From Eublepharis macularius (Eukaryota > Chordata > Lepidosauria > Squamata > Eublepharidae), in contig NC_072807.1 in assembly GCF_028583425.1 (NCBI RefSeq), forward strand, positions 34,849,001-34,913,000: a DNA stretch of 64,000 nucleotides, in the 5' to 3' direction. Under the pieces are notes generated by a model. It was not told the origin of the DNA, made no database searches, and saw nothing but the letters and a program-made list of their open reading frames with translations. Of the stretch, positions 21,601 through 32,011 are shown piece by piece (the stretch's first letter is position 1; the number at the start of each line of letters is the position of its first letter). A program made the position numbers and the translations under genes.

Positions 21601-24600
21601 GAAGTACAGAAAGAGTCTCACACACACACACACACACAACACACACGTGTGAACCTCTTCCTGGTATGCTTTGAGGAATAGGCAGCCAAAGTAAATCAAC
21701 AGCTGGAAAAGAAGGAAAAGGAAATGAACTCACCCACTATACTCACTCACACAGTTCCCCATTAAAGGAAATTCTCTTAGAGCCTTCTTGAACCTTTTAA
21801 TCATGTCTCGAAACTCTGGCGAAGCATTTATTCCACTGGGGTCTGCTGAGCTACAAGTCGGGCAAAGCCGTGAGCAACAAAGGCTGAACTCTGCATGGGA
21901 TGATATCACCTACTGCACCTTGATGTTTACCTGGAGGGGATGGTCTGGGGAATGTGCCAAAACACCTTAGGAAAACTGGCAGGAGCAAAGTTAAAGCCCT
22001 GCCCTCTTAACCCTCTCCTGACAGCAACAGACAACATCCAGTTTAGAATGTCTTGCCTGGCTGCTTTGTCTAATCCAATGGAAAAGCTTCCAAACAGCAG
22101 TCGCTATCTTCCAGGCCCAAAGCAAATACTAAAGCAGTCTAATTTTGAAATGTGGGGGGGGGGGGGAATTAAAAACGGCCGCCACTCTCATTGATTCTAG
22201 AATTTTAACAATGAGGCGGCAGCAGTCCGGACAAAAGGAGGAAACGGCTCTCTTTACCTACTCATAGCTGCAAAAAGGAAAAAAAGAAAAAGAAAAAGAA
22301 GAAAGGGATTGGTTCTGAGAAAGCAATCATAAGACACCCAGACATAATGACTCAGCTCTGTTATTGCACAACGGAAGGCTGGATTCTCCCATATCTGATG
22401 AAAGGAACTATGGAAGGGGAAAAGAGAACCAGCGCTTTGACTAGTGTTACCAAAAATATTCTGTGAAGCAGTGAGAGTGCCGGGATGTTTCAGAACACAG
22501 TGAGCTTATTTTGAAGTTTCTCCCCGCGTTTACAATGCAGCCAGGCATAGGAAATTTTAATCAGAGTCCATGAGGTTATCAGAGTACTCAGTCCCTTCTG
22601 CTCAGCTTTGCAAGCTGGTAGTTGTTCATCATCTGGTGACCATGGGGTCATCCAACTGAAGCAGAGGTTTGTGGGGAGAGGGTGAATCAATGCACTAGAT
22701 GGTCTGCAATGCTCTGTTTTCTTAACTTCCACACCATTCTGTACGAAGGGGTATGAGTGCGAGTCATTTTTCTGAGCCTGGACTGCAACGATCAATTCAG
22801 AAAATAAGCAGGCAGAGCTACGTGGGAGCTCCTGCGTACACTTGACAATAAGAACCCGTCAAAACGTAGGAGGTTGTTCACTACTGGCCCAGATGAATCT
22901 ATGTCTCTAAAGTGAAGATAATGAAACCGCAAAGGGGCTGTGTTAAAGTGAAGCGGCAGCGTGGTGGGAATGGACAGTGTCAGACTTTGACTAGGAAGAC
23001 TGGGGTTCAAATCCCCGCTTAGCAGTCAAGTTCACCGAGTGACGTTGGACCAGTCACTCACTACATCTCAGCCAAACCTACCCAACAGTGTTGTGATGAG
23101 CATCAAGTGGGTCAAGGGAAAGGGAGATGTGAAAGAGAATGGGGCTTATCTTTTATGCTGTCCTGAGCTCCTTGGATAAAGGACAGGATAAAAATGCAAC
23201 GAATAAATAAATAAGATGAATTGACATTTGATTTTATACCTATACCTCAGAAAGCGAGGGCCATTTTGGTAATAGAAAGCTTATTTTGGGAAGGATGTAA
23301 GCACTTACAATACCTAGTGCGGACTTGTCAAAGATGAAGGAAAAATATATGGACTTTAATAAGACATTTAAAATGCAAACAGGAGTCTGGGCTGGCCTGT
23401 CTATTATGCCAAATGGAACATGTATATGGTTAGCTGTGGAGAACAGCCAAACAACCCATCACCTACCAAAGTCCCAAGGCTCCCTAACCCATATGTTCCC
23501 CCTAGCCAGGCTCTCTCAGTGGTGAGTGGAGAGGCAAAGTGGAATGTTGGGAAAACAAAAGGGTTAAGCCTGCTTGGGGACGTCCCCGAGGGTTACTCCT
23601 AAACCCAGGCACAGAGTATGATAGGAAACCCTCGAGGGAGATAGTGGATTCTGTCCAAGTTTCTTGGAGGAAAACGATCTCAAAGAGAGGCAAAGTGCTA
23701 AGAACAGCATACTATATGAACTTGACTGCTAAGCGGGGATTTGAACCCGTCTTCCAAATGCTGTATTTTCATGCAAGTCACCCCCCCAAATATCAAGTAA
23801 TTTACGGTGGGATGGTAGTGATGAATATTTGGGTAGTCTTTTATGTTTTCATTTGGGCCTTTCATACAACTTTAGGAATGGTCAAACCATTAGTCATAGC
23901 TGGAGTCTGAATGGGCATTTTTTTTGTGTGCCAGCCTTTTTCATGCGCAGCTGTGGCTCAAAGAATCTTGTGAGGTTCAATGGAACATTAACGAAAGTTG
24001 CTCAGGAGATTGTTGCCCCTAAAGGGATAAGAGGGAAGAAGAGACTGGAAGACTAAAAAACCCAGGATGCTACACTGGGAAGCAGCAATAATTGGAAAGG
24101 GTATTAAGTGGGCAGTTAAAAGAGGGAGGGCTGTAGGAATGAACAATGGGTGATGACAGGACAGGCAGAGCTTCAGGAGCAGGAAGACAGGATGCCCATT
24201 AGCAGCACAAGGGGCACACTCAGGGTTTAGGGGGCATGAGAAGAGGGGGAAGAGATAAGAAGACTGCAAAGGATTCCACTTTTACTCCCTTTAAAGTATC
24301 AGAAGCAGGGGTCATTTAGTAGAAAAAGAGCTGGAGGAACTCATTAGCATAACTCATTAGCATATGCCACGTGCCTTGCCATCACCGGAAGTGTGTCCTT
24401 AGCATAACTGATTTGCATGTGCCACACCCCCTGACATCACCTATCCTGGCTGTTATGGACTCAATCCTGGCCATTCAGGGCCGAAATTGGGCCCAAAATG
24501 GTAAGGATCGGGCCGCTGCTGAGTAGGACAGTGATCCACCACCCATCAGAGGCCCGATCCGGGCCATTTTGGCCCCAATCCAGGCCGAAATAGGCCCAAA

Positions 24601-27600
24601 TGGCCGTCAGGTGGGCGTGGCCACCTGACATGTGACCTCGTTGGGGAACTGCTGGAAAGGTTCCCCCTTAAAATGAGCCCTGATCAGAAGTGACCATCTG
24701 TCAAGAACACCATCAAAAAATGCTTTCAACACACAGAGCAAGCAAAGATCTATTCCTCAATCTACCAAAACAAACAAATCCAAAGTAACCAATGGAACAT
24801 TCTGATACAGGTGCAAGAAAAGAAAGCTGAGCAAACTAGATGTTCTGTCATCTGAGCACCCTCCAGTCCTAAAGCTTCCATGAAAAGGCAATTCTGAGAC
24901 TACTGTGCTTTCAGGATCGCTTTTTCACTGAAGAAATTCAGCCTTATTTGTTTAAACATTCATAGCCCATCTTTCCATGTGGTTCAAGGCAGTTTTTTTA
25001 CTTAAATGCAGAACTTTGTAAAGGGACTAGAGCTCTAGTAAAGTGAAATTGTTCAGGAGGACAATTTTGTAAAGGTGCTAGGGTGATCATTTAAGACCCT
25101 GTTTCTTGAATGCATTATCTTGCTCTTATTGCATTGTAATTCAGTTTTGCATTGTTTATGATGTTGTGTCTTAGTTTTTACTGCACTGTTCTGCTTTTGT
25201 AAGTCAACTTAATTGCACTATTTATTGTATATTTTACTACTGCTTCCACTCCACTGCATTGTTAAAATTCTGTAACCTACCTTAAGTCTCAGAGAGAAAC
25301 TCAGCGTTATTTGTCTCTGTCGAATAGCATTGTGTTGGTTTCAGCCCAGGTTTCCAGCCTAGCAAGGTCATTTTGAATTGTGTTTGTCCTCTAAGCGATC
25401 CCTCCTAGTTTTGTTATTGTCAAAACTGATCAGAACCCTCTCTACCTTTCCATCTAAGTAACTGATAAAAATGTGGGAAAGTATTAGGTCCAGGATGCAG
25501 CCTTGCAGCACTGTACGTGAGACCTCCCTCCAGAGGAACGAAGAGTTTCCTGAAGCTCACCAGCGCACTAAAGTCAACTGCAGCTCTAGGAAAAATATTC
25601 TGAATGAAGAACGGATCTTCCAAGCCTTAAACTACTAATATTGTTTCACATCTGAGTGAAATATATCTTAATGTCAATGAATACGAGATCTGGTGTCAGA
25701 TGAAGGCTGTGTATGTCTCAAGGTTTAGAAGAACTTAAGATGACTACTGACAAACTACAAAATTCTGCTGGGTTAAAAAACTGCTTGCACTTGGCCAGTG
25801 CATGGAATCCTCCAGCAAATCAGCCTCATCTTAAAAGAATGCAAAGAAGTTTACCGCTCCAGCAAGATGACCCATTAACTAGAAAAACCTGAGAAACAGC
25901 TCAGTCTCAAAGTTTACTGCTTTCACAAAATATGTGGCAGAGTGTGCACCTCTTGCCAGTCTCTGGTAACTGGAAAGGAGACTCTTAGAGCTAGCCTCAT
26001 TATATCCATGTGAAAAAACTCTTGAGCCTAGAAAATGCTCCAAAAGTATTCTTAGCCAGATACTGGTGTAAATTTCAGCACTGATGCTTAAGCACTTTAA
26101 AAACTGGTTAAGAAGAAGGGTGACGTAGCAGTTAAGTGTAGGATTTAAATAAGAGACTGGGTCTAGTTTAATAATATTCCAGATGCTTTGGAATGCTCAT
26201 CTCTTGACCCATGTACAGGTGTGGGCAGGAGAAGTACTGTTAGAAAGCTAAGAGGCAGAGGAAGATCATAGACTGTGTTAAAACAACTTTAATTTACTAG
26301 CACTTACTTCTAAGTCAGTGAGGTATCAGTTGATCCTTGGCTCCAGAGAAGCAACCTATTACTTCAATCTCTCCCACTCTTGGTAATCTCTCCTCCTCCT
26401 CAAAAAGAAGCCCCTTATTTTGGCAACAGTGCTCCAACATAAAAAGGATTCTGGCCCAGGCAGCCTAAAGAAGTGAGCTGTCATGGGAAGGACCTCAGTT
26501 TTGCAGACTGGTTGTCATTTACTGATCAACCCCTTTCCCATCAGCATCTAATACCATACTTTATAATGCCAAACTGACCCAGCACCGTACTGTACCTAGA
26601 ATTACACTTGAGGAGCCCATATTTTAAAGCCAAAGCCAAAGCTGTACCTTAATCTGACATAGATTCTGCTGGTGCTACAGACATGATGAAACAGTTTTTG
26701 CAGAGATGTCATAACCATAACTTTGAATTGCTCTAGCATGGTGTTATCAGTTGCCACCACCTTTCTTAATCCACTGCAGGGTTAAACCCCTCCCCCCAAA
26801 TCTCACTATTTTCTGTGGATATGCTTTCAGGTCTTCTGTCAACCTGACATTTCATAATCCTATTTTATTTTCTAGGTCATCAGTGTGATATCACAACAAG
26901 CATTACATTGCTTGGCATTCTCAACAAATGTCATGTCGGCTGATTGTTATCTTAATGGCTTCAAGTTTCTTAGTAAGTTTTTGGGATGAAGTCTGTTTCT
27001 TAACCATTTGTAGAATGAATGCACATGGATTCAATACGTTAGTTGGCTAAAAATGTCTAACACCATTTTGATGTGTAACATATATAATGAAATGCTGGCA
27101 AGATTGTCTTGGATAATTAACCCACGAAAGTACTGCAAAGTCCTTAATAAATATATAGCAGATATTTCAGTCTTCCTCTTTTGCCATGCCTTGCATTAAC
27201 AAATGAAAAGAAATTAAGTACTCTATGGATCAAAAGTATATAAAAGGCTGTACAAATAGGTAACAGGAAGCAATGAGGCACGCACATAAACACACCCCGT
27301 CCAAGTAATTTCTGTATTATCATCAGCTTCTTCAGTTCTGCTTCTATTCATACAGAACATAGTCTCCAGGAAAATGTTACTTAATACTCTTACAGTGCAG
27401 TCTTAAGCAGAGTTTCTCTGTTTAGGATTGTACTATTAGGCTACGACCACACAGCCACTCGTGGAATAACCTCTGTTGACATGGTGGAACTTATTTTTTA
27501 TTGACCACACACTGGACCATGTGCTTACTGCCCATTAGTGTTTGGAGAGGATCCTAGCACTAGCAAACCATAGCACTTTATATTCAGATTACACAGAAAA

Positions 27601-30600
27601 GTAGGGAATGCTGTACAGTATTTGGGTTCTACTATTAACAATTCTAACTCATAAAGAGCTGCTGTAGCATAGTGGTTAAGTGGCTGGACTCGGAATCTCC
27701 ACTCTGCTGATTTGAATCCACTACTGCTATGAGCTCGGTCGGTCCTTGAGCAAGCAACTCTCCTAAGCCCCAGCTCCCCAGCTGTACTATGGGGACAATA
27801 ACAACACTGACTTTGTTCACCACTCTGAGTGAAGCACTGATCTGTCTAGAAGAGTGGTACATAAGCACAATTATTATTAAGAAAAAAATCCATGGTCCAG
27901 TTTCTGGTGCCTTATTCAGTAAAAAAAAAAAAGACTACCTAAATAAGTTAAAGTGAGGTGCAGATGGGCTCTTTGTTAAACTGCAGTGTACTCTGTTCCA
28001 TACTATGGCAACAACCAGACATCATGAGTAACCTCAGTCTGTCTGTGTGCCATAACACAAGTCGTTGCTGTGCTTATTATTCCCTCCCTCCCCACCTTAG
28101 TGCGTGGAGCCCAACTGAAGGCTCCCAAGTGGTAGAATCCTTGAATCAAACTCCAAGTTACCATGATATATCAAGGCATGCATCTGGCTGAACTGGAGAG
28201 TACTTCCTCCCCACAAACCAAGATTCTAAATCAGGAAGTACATAAGCACAGTAACAATCCACATCCATGCCTGTCAAGAAAAAGACATTTGTTTGTGACA
28301 AACAAGAAATTTGTTTGTCATGACAGATTCATCAGTACATTCCTCTCCTGTATGCTGAAAGCTGGAAGGAGCAAACAACTGGATGCTTCAAGGTAAGATG
28401 TAGAAGGACTTTAGCTCGTCATAAATAGCCTGGGGTGTATTGCACTGTAACTAGCAGCACAAGGACAGCATAGTGATAGACAACAGGGCTATGCTTCAGT
28501 TCTACAAGGAGACTCTATGCCTCTCATTTTCCGTTGCACAGAAGCAAAATTGTGGCTAGGCAGAAAGACAACACACAGGTGGTCCTATCATATATTTGCA
28601 AATTGCAGCTTTAGGAAATAGTAAATACCCTGGAGAACTAGGTGGTGTTAGCATTACTGAAAATGGCTCCTACCTATATTCTTGAGAACATTCAACAGCA
28701 TTTAAATACTCCCAAATTTGAGGGGAGGAGAAAGTAGAAGTAACTATAGACGAGCAAATTAAAAAAATATGTTTAATTTTTTTACCTAAGAATTTCCTTT
28801 GGAATTTGAGATGCAGACGAATGACTCTTCAGGTTATCTTCTGAGATCTCAGGAGACCTCTCCCTTTCCCACCTGTCTTTTTTTTCAGCTTCATCAACTG
28901 CAGACTCCACCTCAGTCTTGCTGCGGTCAGATCTTGCCTCTAGCTTTGCTTGTTCACATTTAAACATAAAAACAATTGATGGTTTCTCACCAGAATCGGT
29001 TTTTGACTCACTGAACCAATTCTGGCGTTGAGCAGGTGGTGGTGGGAGCATGTGAATCACAGTTCCATCCAGGCCCACTAGTTTCCCCTTCTCTCTCTCC
29101 CTCTCTTCCTCATCTTCAGTCTTTCTACGCCGGAAGAAACTCTTAAACGATATCCACCGTTTGGGCTTTGCATCAACAGTGCGTCTGCCCTCTGAATGCA
29201 ACACGGATTCAGCCTCTGTGGATCTAGTGGGGCTCATGGGTTTGGTCCAGTTACTGAAATGCCTCTGCAACACTTTGCTAGCATGGTAAGGTGAGGATGT
29301 AGAACGTGGAGGAGGGAATGGGGGAGTCTGCTCACTCTGGGGACTTATAGTATTCTGAGGAACTACCAATGGCTTTGAGGACTGTATGACAGGTGACTTT
29401 GACAAGGTTTCCTTCTGTAACATTTCTGTGGATTTGACTCCCTCAGCATCAGGGCAAGACTGTGCAGTAAAGAGAGATTTGGGTCGTACTGGGATGCTTT
29501 TACCTGCATCAGCATCAGGGGGCAGCGAATACAGTTCTTCTACACTGCAAGACTTAGGTGCAGCTTGAGGTATTTCTGGGGGAGACAGTGGAGGCTGAAT
29601 AGAAGCCACGATCTGGGACAGCACTGTACCAGCATTTTCACGACTGCTGCTCAGCGTCTCCTGGGCCTCTTCGAGTTTGGCTGCAGGCTCTTGAATGGCT
29701 CTTTGGATCTTTGTAGGGGAACTGTGGCCAGAACTTTTTGGTGAAGTCTGACCTTTACCAAGACAGCTGTTGAACTCTTGAACCTTTTGGGCTACTGAAC
29801 CTAGCCTTCTCTCGGTGCTATTAGTGATCCCTTTGGCTTGGGAATATTCTGATTTGCCAGCTATAGATTCAGACACATTGTTTTCTGTTTCTATTTCTTC
29901 ATATGTGTGGCTTATCACACTAGTAGTTTTATCTTTAACAGAGAGCTCTCCACTAGTCCCTAGAAAACTTTTATAGATAGCTAAATTATCGTACGCATTC
30001 GGATTTATTACAATAGGAACTTTGATTGCGTTCTTGGAACTTCTAGCATATGTCGGCTCGTCATGGATAATAATTGGGAAGGGAGGCATACCAGCATTAT
30101 TGTAACTGTTGAATTTTATTTCAGACAGGTTAGGGGACTTTACGGGGATCATTTTTGTAGAAATATTTGTTGATGTTGGTGAAGTAGGGGCAGATTTGTG
30201 GCTGCTCTTCCTTGGAGGCACAGAAGATCCTGGAGTATTAGCAATTAGCTCTATTTTAGGTACTTTTTGACGTAGGCTAGTACTGGAAGTCCAAACTTCC
30301 TGGTATTGGACAGCACTAGATTTTTTAATATTGGTATTTACTTGACCAGATGATACTGATTGAGATGTAATATTTGTACTGGCAGTATCTGATGGATTTG
30401 GGTGAGACGGAGTAATTTTTGTATCTATGCTTCTTGTCTGATTCTCTGTACATTCGTGTGTCATGGCTGCTGATACATCCACTACAGTGTATGGCTTGCA
30501 CATCGGTTGTTCCATGTTCACGACTCTGTAAGGCTTTGCTTGCTCTTCAAGCGGGAGCATATTTGAAACCGTTGTTTGACCCGACTTATCTGAAGGACTT

Positions 30601-31898
30601 TTGCATTCTTGCTTATCACTTTGGACAGCGATCTTACCATCTTTTTCTTCTAGTCTAAGAGCAAGGACAGCTTTATGAGTTTCTGAAGGTTTGGTAGCAT
30701 TTTGAGGGCTTTTAGCTGTCATTTTTACCTGCTGATCATCACCAAAACTTTCATATCCTTCCTCAATTAATTTGATATCTTTAGGAGTACTGGGAGATAA
30801 TCCACCATTGCAGAGTCTTTGAGAAGAACTGCTGGTTGTCCCAGAACGAGACTCTTCGGTCAAAGAAGAATCAGGAGAAGTCGAATTGGATGACACCATG
30901 CTTTGTATGCTTTCTGGCCCATAAAAGATCACGGGGTCTTCTCCATAACCGTTCAATATTTCATCATAGCTATCATCATAGTCTACGGCACAAAACCTCT
31001 GGAGAGACTTGTTCCTTAAAGGAACTGTGTTCCATTTTTTGTCAACAGAAAACCGGACAGGTGACAGGGTGTTCGCTCTAAAATTAGCAAAGCGTGGCTG
31101 TCCTCTCATGCGAATTTCCATCGCGAGTAACTCCTCATCACTTTCATCCCAACTTTCATGGTCTTCTTGCATGTGGCTAAAAAACATGTCATCCTCACTC
31201 TCATCCCCACTGGAGAATTCTGGGTAACAGAAACGGCCACCTTCATTGCTTATGACATCAGCGCTCCCACTCAGAACAACATGCTTATTATGGGAGTCCT
31301 TCATTCCACCCATCATGCAACTCGGAGGGATCTTTCTCTCTAAAGACTTCTTATAGCAATTATTAATTCTTCCCAAGAACGCTTCCCTTGAACTCATTTC
31401 ACTTCCTGTTAGATGAGATGGGGTATCCAAGCCCGCAATTTCTTTCAACACTTCAGTCAACCCATTGCTGTTCTTTGGAACCTTACCTACACCATCGCTG
31501 TTCCCATAAGGTCTACGAACTTGGCTGTAACCTTCCATTTCTTCTTCATTGTTATTATTCAGTGGTTTTTTGTTCATGACTGCCCTGTTTTGGTTCCACC
31601 CTATCACAGCTGGCTTATTCTCACAAGGATCTGGCGAGCTGACCTCGCCGCACACACCCTGACCGTCTGTCACCATCATGGTGGGCTTCACAGCTATCGT
31701 TGGTTTTTTGGCCACAGGAGGGCGGAAACTTCCTGTGTTCTTCGCTCGCTGGCTGCTCGCACTGGTTTTCGGGTTTGTATTCGGAGCTCGAGGTTCTTCA
31801 GAGGCCAGAGGCAGGTGGTGCAAACTTTTTGGCTTGAAGCAGTTTTTACATTCACCAGGTTTCCAGACGTGTTCAGTGAAGGCATTGCAAGCAGACAT
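8521..31898 (-). CDS. PEAK1: PEAK1 pseudokinase scaffold, complete CDS from four exons
   Basis: Join of 31898-28786, 19644-19448, 18444-17696 and 9660-8521 on the minus strand: 5199 nt, about 1732 residues, stop TAG at 8521-8523. All introns have GT/AG ends and the exon phases fit. Recognised from the N-terminus (EHVWKPGECKNCFKPKS), long blocks matching vertebrate PEAK1, and the atypical kinase motifs. From family knowledge, PEAK1 is a pseudokinase scaffold on actin and focal adhesions, phosphorylated by Src-family kinases, that recruits SHC1, GRB2 and CRK and pairs with PRAG1/PEAK3. Visible here: YDN (about 636, GRB2-type), HTYEEIE (about 666, Src-type), PPPLPKK (1146-1152, CRK SH3-type), NPTY (1179-1182, SHC PTB-type), YAVK lysine 1353, HCD in place of HRD (1500-1502), NFS in place of DFG (1541-1543) and APE (1564-1566). 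Length is close to the human protein and no frame is broken. Confidence 0.97.
11264..11475. mobile_element. 212-bp foldback element (loopless MITE), TAG target duplication
   Basis: The two halves are inverse complements over about 104 bp each, with only two mismatches (both C/T-type at CpG) and a loop of about 4 nt (ACGA). The ends are GGCCGATTCCAGATGAC and its complement, flanked on both sides by TAG (11261-11263 and 11476-11478). A 3-bp duplication and GGCC-type termini suggest a PIF/Harbinger-like MITE, but TAG is not the usual TWA, so the superfamily is uncertain. The interior is very CpG rich. Confidence 0.8.
11734..11971 (-). repeat. Sauria SINE
   Basis: On the minus strand: head GCCAGTGTGGTGTAGTGATT, B-box-like GATTCAAATATCC, CTCACTGGGTGACC, CACAGGGTTGTTGTGAG, GGGAAGAAATGCAG and a TAAATGAAGTAAAAC..AATAAATAAAT tail. 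Full length or nearly so. Confidence 0.88.
13276..13462 (-). repeat. tRNA-derived SINE, second family
   Basis: On the minus strand it starts near AGTAGTGGTTGAGCAC (A box), followed by a diverged B-box region, CCAGTTAAAAGGTCTCAG, TGCTGGGAAAGGTC, CCTGGAGAATCAG and a tail ending AAGGCAGTTTA. This matches a lizard/snake repeat I know by its GCTGGGAAAGACCTCTGCC core. Confidence 0.65.
16631..16902. mobile_element. Inverted pair of Penelope-like terminal fragments with hammerhead-like cores
   Basis: Two arms of about 130 bp (16631-16760 and 16771-16902) are inverse complements across a spacer of about 10 bp. Both carry the known reptile repeat (GTTGTTGTGGATTTTCCGGG...). Each arm has CTGAAGA, a hairpin and GAAACGTC: plus strand 16814-16820, stem GCCAG/CTGGC, 16841-16848; minus strand 16718-16712 and 16691-16684. 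CUGANGA and GAAA are the hammerhead core boxes and ACGT is a palindromic stem III, as reported for hammerheads of Penelope-like elements. One extra base precedes stem II, so activity is uncertain. Confidence 0.6.
17090..17162 (+). mobile_element. Penelope-like 3' tail fragment
   Basis: GTTAGTGGACTCTTTTTGAT, then TTTGCTACTACAGACTAACA, then CGGCTAACTCCTCTGGAT. This is a tail common in reptile repeats of the Penelope-like type. Only the last about 70 bp remain. Confidence 0.55.
17696..18444 (-). CDS. PEAK1: PEAK1 coding exon 3 (about residues 1104-1353)
   Basis: 749 nt. The acceptor is GCCCAG before GGCAATCC, which completes the split Gly codon; the donor is GTCAAG before GTATGA, in phase 0. 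The frame reads GQSRAAMIPPKQPRQPKG. PPPLPKK at 1146-1152 matches the CRK-family SH3 ligand described for PEAK1, and NPTYDID with Tyr at 1182 matches the human Tyr1188 SHC1 PTB site. The exon then enters the helical region and N-lobe of the pseudokinase fold (NREEVVNKIRSLH, KCEDLFMAGQKDQLRFG, DPLNNYAVK), ending on the VAVK-type lysine at 1353. This block is very close to human PEAK1. Confidence 0.96.
18445..19447 (-). other. PEAK1: PEAK1 intron between coding exons 2 and 3
   Basis: 1003 bp, GTAAGCG to GCCCAG. No recognisable repeat or element. Confidence 0.92.
19448..19644 (-). CDS. PEAK1: PEAK1 coding exon 2 (about residues 1038-1103)
   Basis: 197 nt. The acceptor is TTTTGTCTTTAG before TCAAGTGCC; the first T completes the split Ser codon of the previous exon and the frame reads SQVPDESTVENMSP. 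The donor is CTTGG before GTAAGCG, which leaves one base of a Gly codon. The peptide contains PPEILQGEDEREE and ends CSATYSNLG, which matches the equivalent human segment just before the QSRAAMIPPKQ block. It is a serine-rich linker between the scaffold and the CRK/SHC docking region. No folded domain is recognised. Confidence 0.93.
20245..20861 (+). mobile_element. CR1 LINE 3' portion
   Basis: The characteristic CR1 3' region: GAGCTGGGCATATTTAGCCT, GATAGCCCTCTTCAAGTATT, AACTTCC, GGTTCCTCAATGGAACAGGC-like text, GAGGCTAGATGGCCACCTG, GGACTAGATGGCCCTTGAGA and TCCCTTCCAGCTCTAGG. No intact ORF remains in this portion. Confidence 0.85.
21616..21650. repeat. (CA)n microsatellite
   Basis: A run of CA dinucleotides with one interruption, ending in CACACGTGTG. 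Confidence 0.9.
22957..23213 (+). repeat. Sauria-type SINE, diverged
   Basis: B box GGTTCAAATCC (23004-23014), CGAGTGACGTTGGACCAGTC, CTGTCCTGAGCTCCTTGG and an ACGAATAAATAAATAAG tail. Confidence 0.78.
23717..23755 (-). repeat. SINE head fragment, inverted copy of 22994-23034
   Basis: On the minus strand: GGAAGACGGGTTCAAATCCC followed by CGCTTAGCAGTCAAGTTCA. It is identical to 22994-23034 apart from a 2-bp gap, including the unusual CTTAGCAGTCAAG part. Confidence 0.7.
24306..24682 (-). mobile_element. Non-autonomous hAT-like element, copy 2
   Basis: 377 bp beginning CAGGGGTCATTTAGTAG and ending AAATGAGCCCTG. It is flanked by a perfect 8-bp duplication ATCAGAAG (24298-24305 and 24683-24690). 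Internal sequence (CTAATGAGTT-type ends, TGACATCACCTATCCTGG, CCATTTTGG-rich core) matches the element at 3920-4331 in inverse orientation. There is no coding capacity. Confidence 0.87.
25340..25590 (-). mobile_element. CR1 LINE internal fragment
   Basis: The plus strand reads TTTCCAGCCTAGCAAGGTCA, then GTAACTGATAAAAATGTGGG and CAGCCTTGCAGCACTG. This is the reverse complement of the CR1 reverse-transcriptase region seen in many sauropsid copies. It is strongly diverged and has no ORF. Confidence 0.65.
27392..27436. repeat. Short hairpin repeat, shortened
   Basis: CAGTGCAGTCTTAAGCAGAG then CTCTGTTTAGGATTGTACT. These are the same arm sequences as in the longer hairpin at 44026-44113, with most of the centre missing. 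Confidence 0.5.
27658..27881 (+). repeat. tRNA-derived SINE with GAGTGGTA..TTATTATTA tail
   Basis: A box TAGTGGTTAAG, B-box-like GATTTGAATCC, GACAATAACAACACTGACTT, CACTCTGAGTG, GAAGAGTGGTACATAAGC and ATTATTATTA. Same subfamily as 55064-55264. Confidence 0.8.
28786..31898 (-). CDS. PEAK1: PEAK1 coding exon 1 (residues 1-1037)
   Basis: The ATG at 31896-31898 opens MSACNAFTEHVWK, the conserved PEAK1/PRAG1-type start. The open frame runs further upstream only from a TTG, and an in-frame TGA lies at 31956-31958, so the ATG is the likely start. The exon ends CTTAG before GTAAAA, leaving two bases of a split Ser codon. It encodes the largely disordered scaffold: a Cys-x2-Cys near residues 17-20, an acidic stretch (SSGDESEDDMFF), the actin-targeting central part known from the human protein, tyrosine motifs PTYAR, NAYDN and HTYEEIE at about 617, 636 and 666, SH3-type proline runs (PPFPPPR), and a basic patch (KRWISFKSFFRRRK) followed by a charged Glu/Arg run. 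The same exon continues upstream as 5' UTR to 32011. Confidence 0.96.
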
Positions 31899-32011
31899 TT
31901 TCCCCCCAGGGCTTAGCACCTGATGCTCGGATTTGTTCAGTGCATGGTAAGACAATCACTCGTTCGTTTCCACTTTGCTTATCTTGGCTGCATAATCAAA
32001 TTCTGTCCGTC
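31899..32011 (-). promoter_or_regulatory. PEAK1: PEAK1 5' UTR in coding exon 1, with two tiny uORFs
   Basis: A strong acceptor (TCTCTTTTTTTCAG before GACGGACAG) sits at 32012-32014, so the mRNA enters this exon at 32011. Upstream of the PEAK1 ATG are two short out-of-frame ORFs: ATG CAG CCA AGA TAA at 31993-31979 and ATG CAC TGA at 31945-31937. In the PEAK1 frame there is a TGA at 31956-31958 and then 19 sense codons before the ATG. Such leaders often lower or condition translation; that effect is inferred. Confidence 0.6.

Larger units (their letters stand above)
19645..28785 (-). other. PEAK1: PEAK1 intron between coding exons 1 and 2
   Basis: GTAAAA at 28785 to CTTTAG at 19645. It holds two CR1 pieces in opposite orientations, a CA microsatellite, a SINE with an inverted partial copy, the second hAT copy, a short hairpin and another SINE. 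The rest (21651-22956, 25591-27391 and 27882-28785) has no recognised feature. Confidence 0.9.

Noticed and set aside
21428..21733. 101-residue minus-strand ORF
   Set aside because: It crosses the CA microsatellite (Val-Cys repeats) and has no family match.
31413..31916. 167-residue plus-strand ORF opposite the PEAK1 start
   Set aside because: It is a shadow of the strongly supported PEAK1 coding exon on the other strand.
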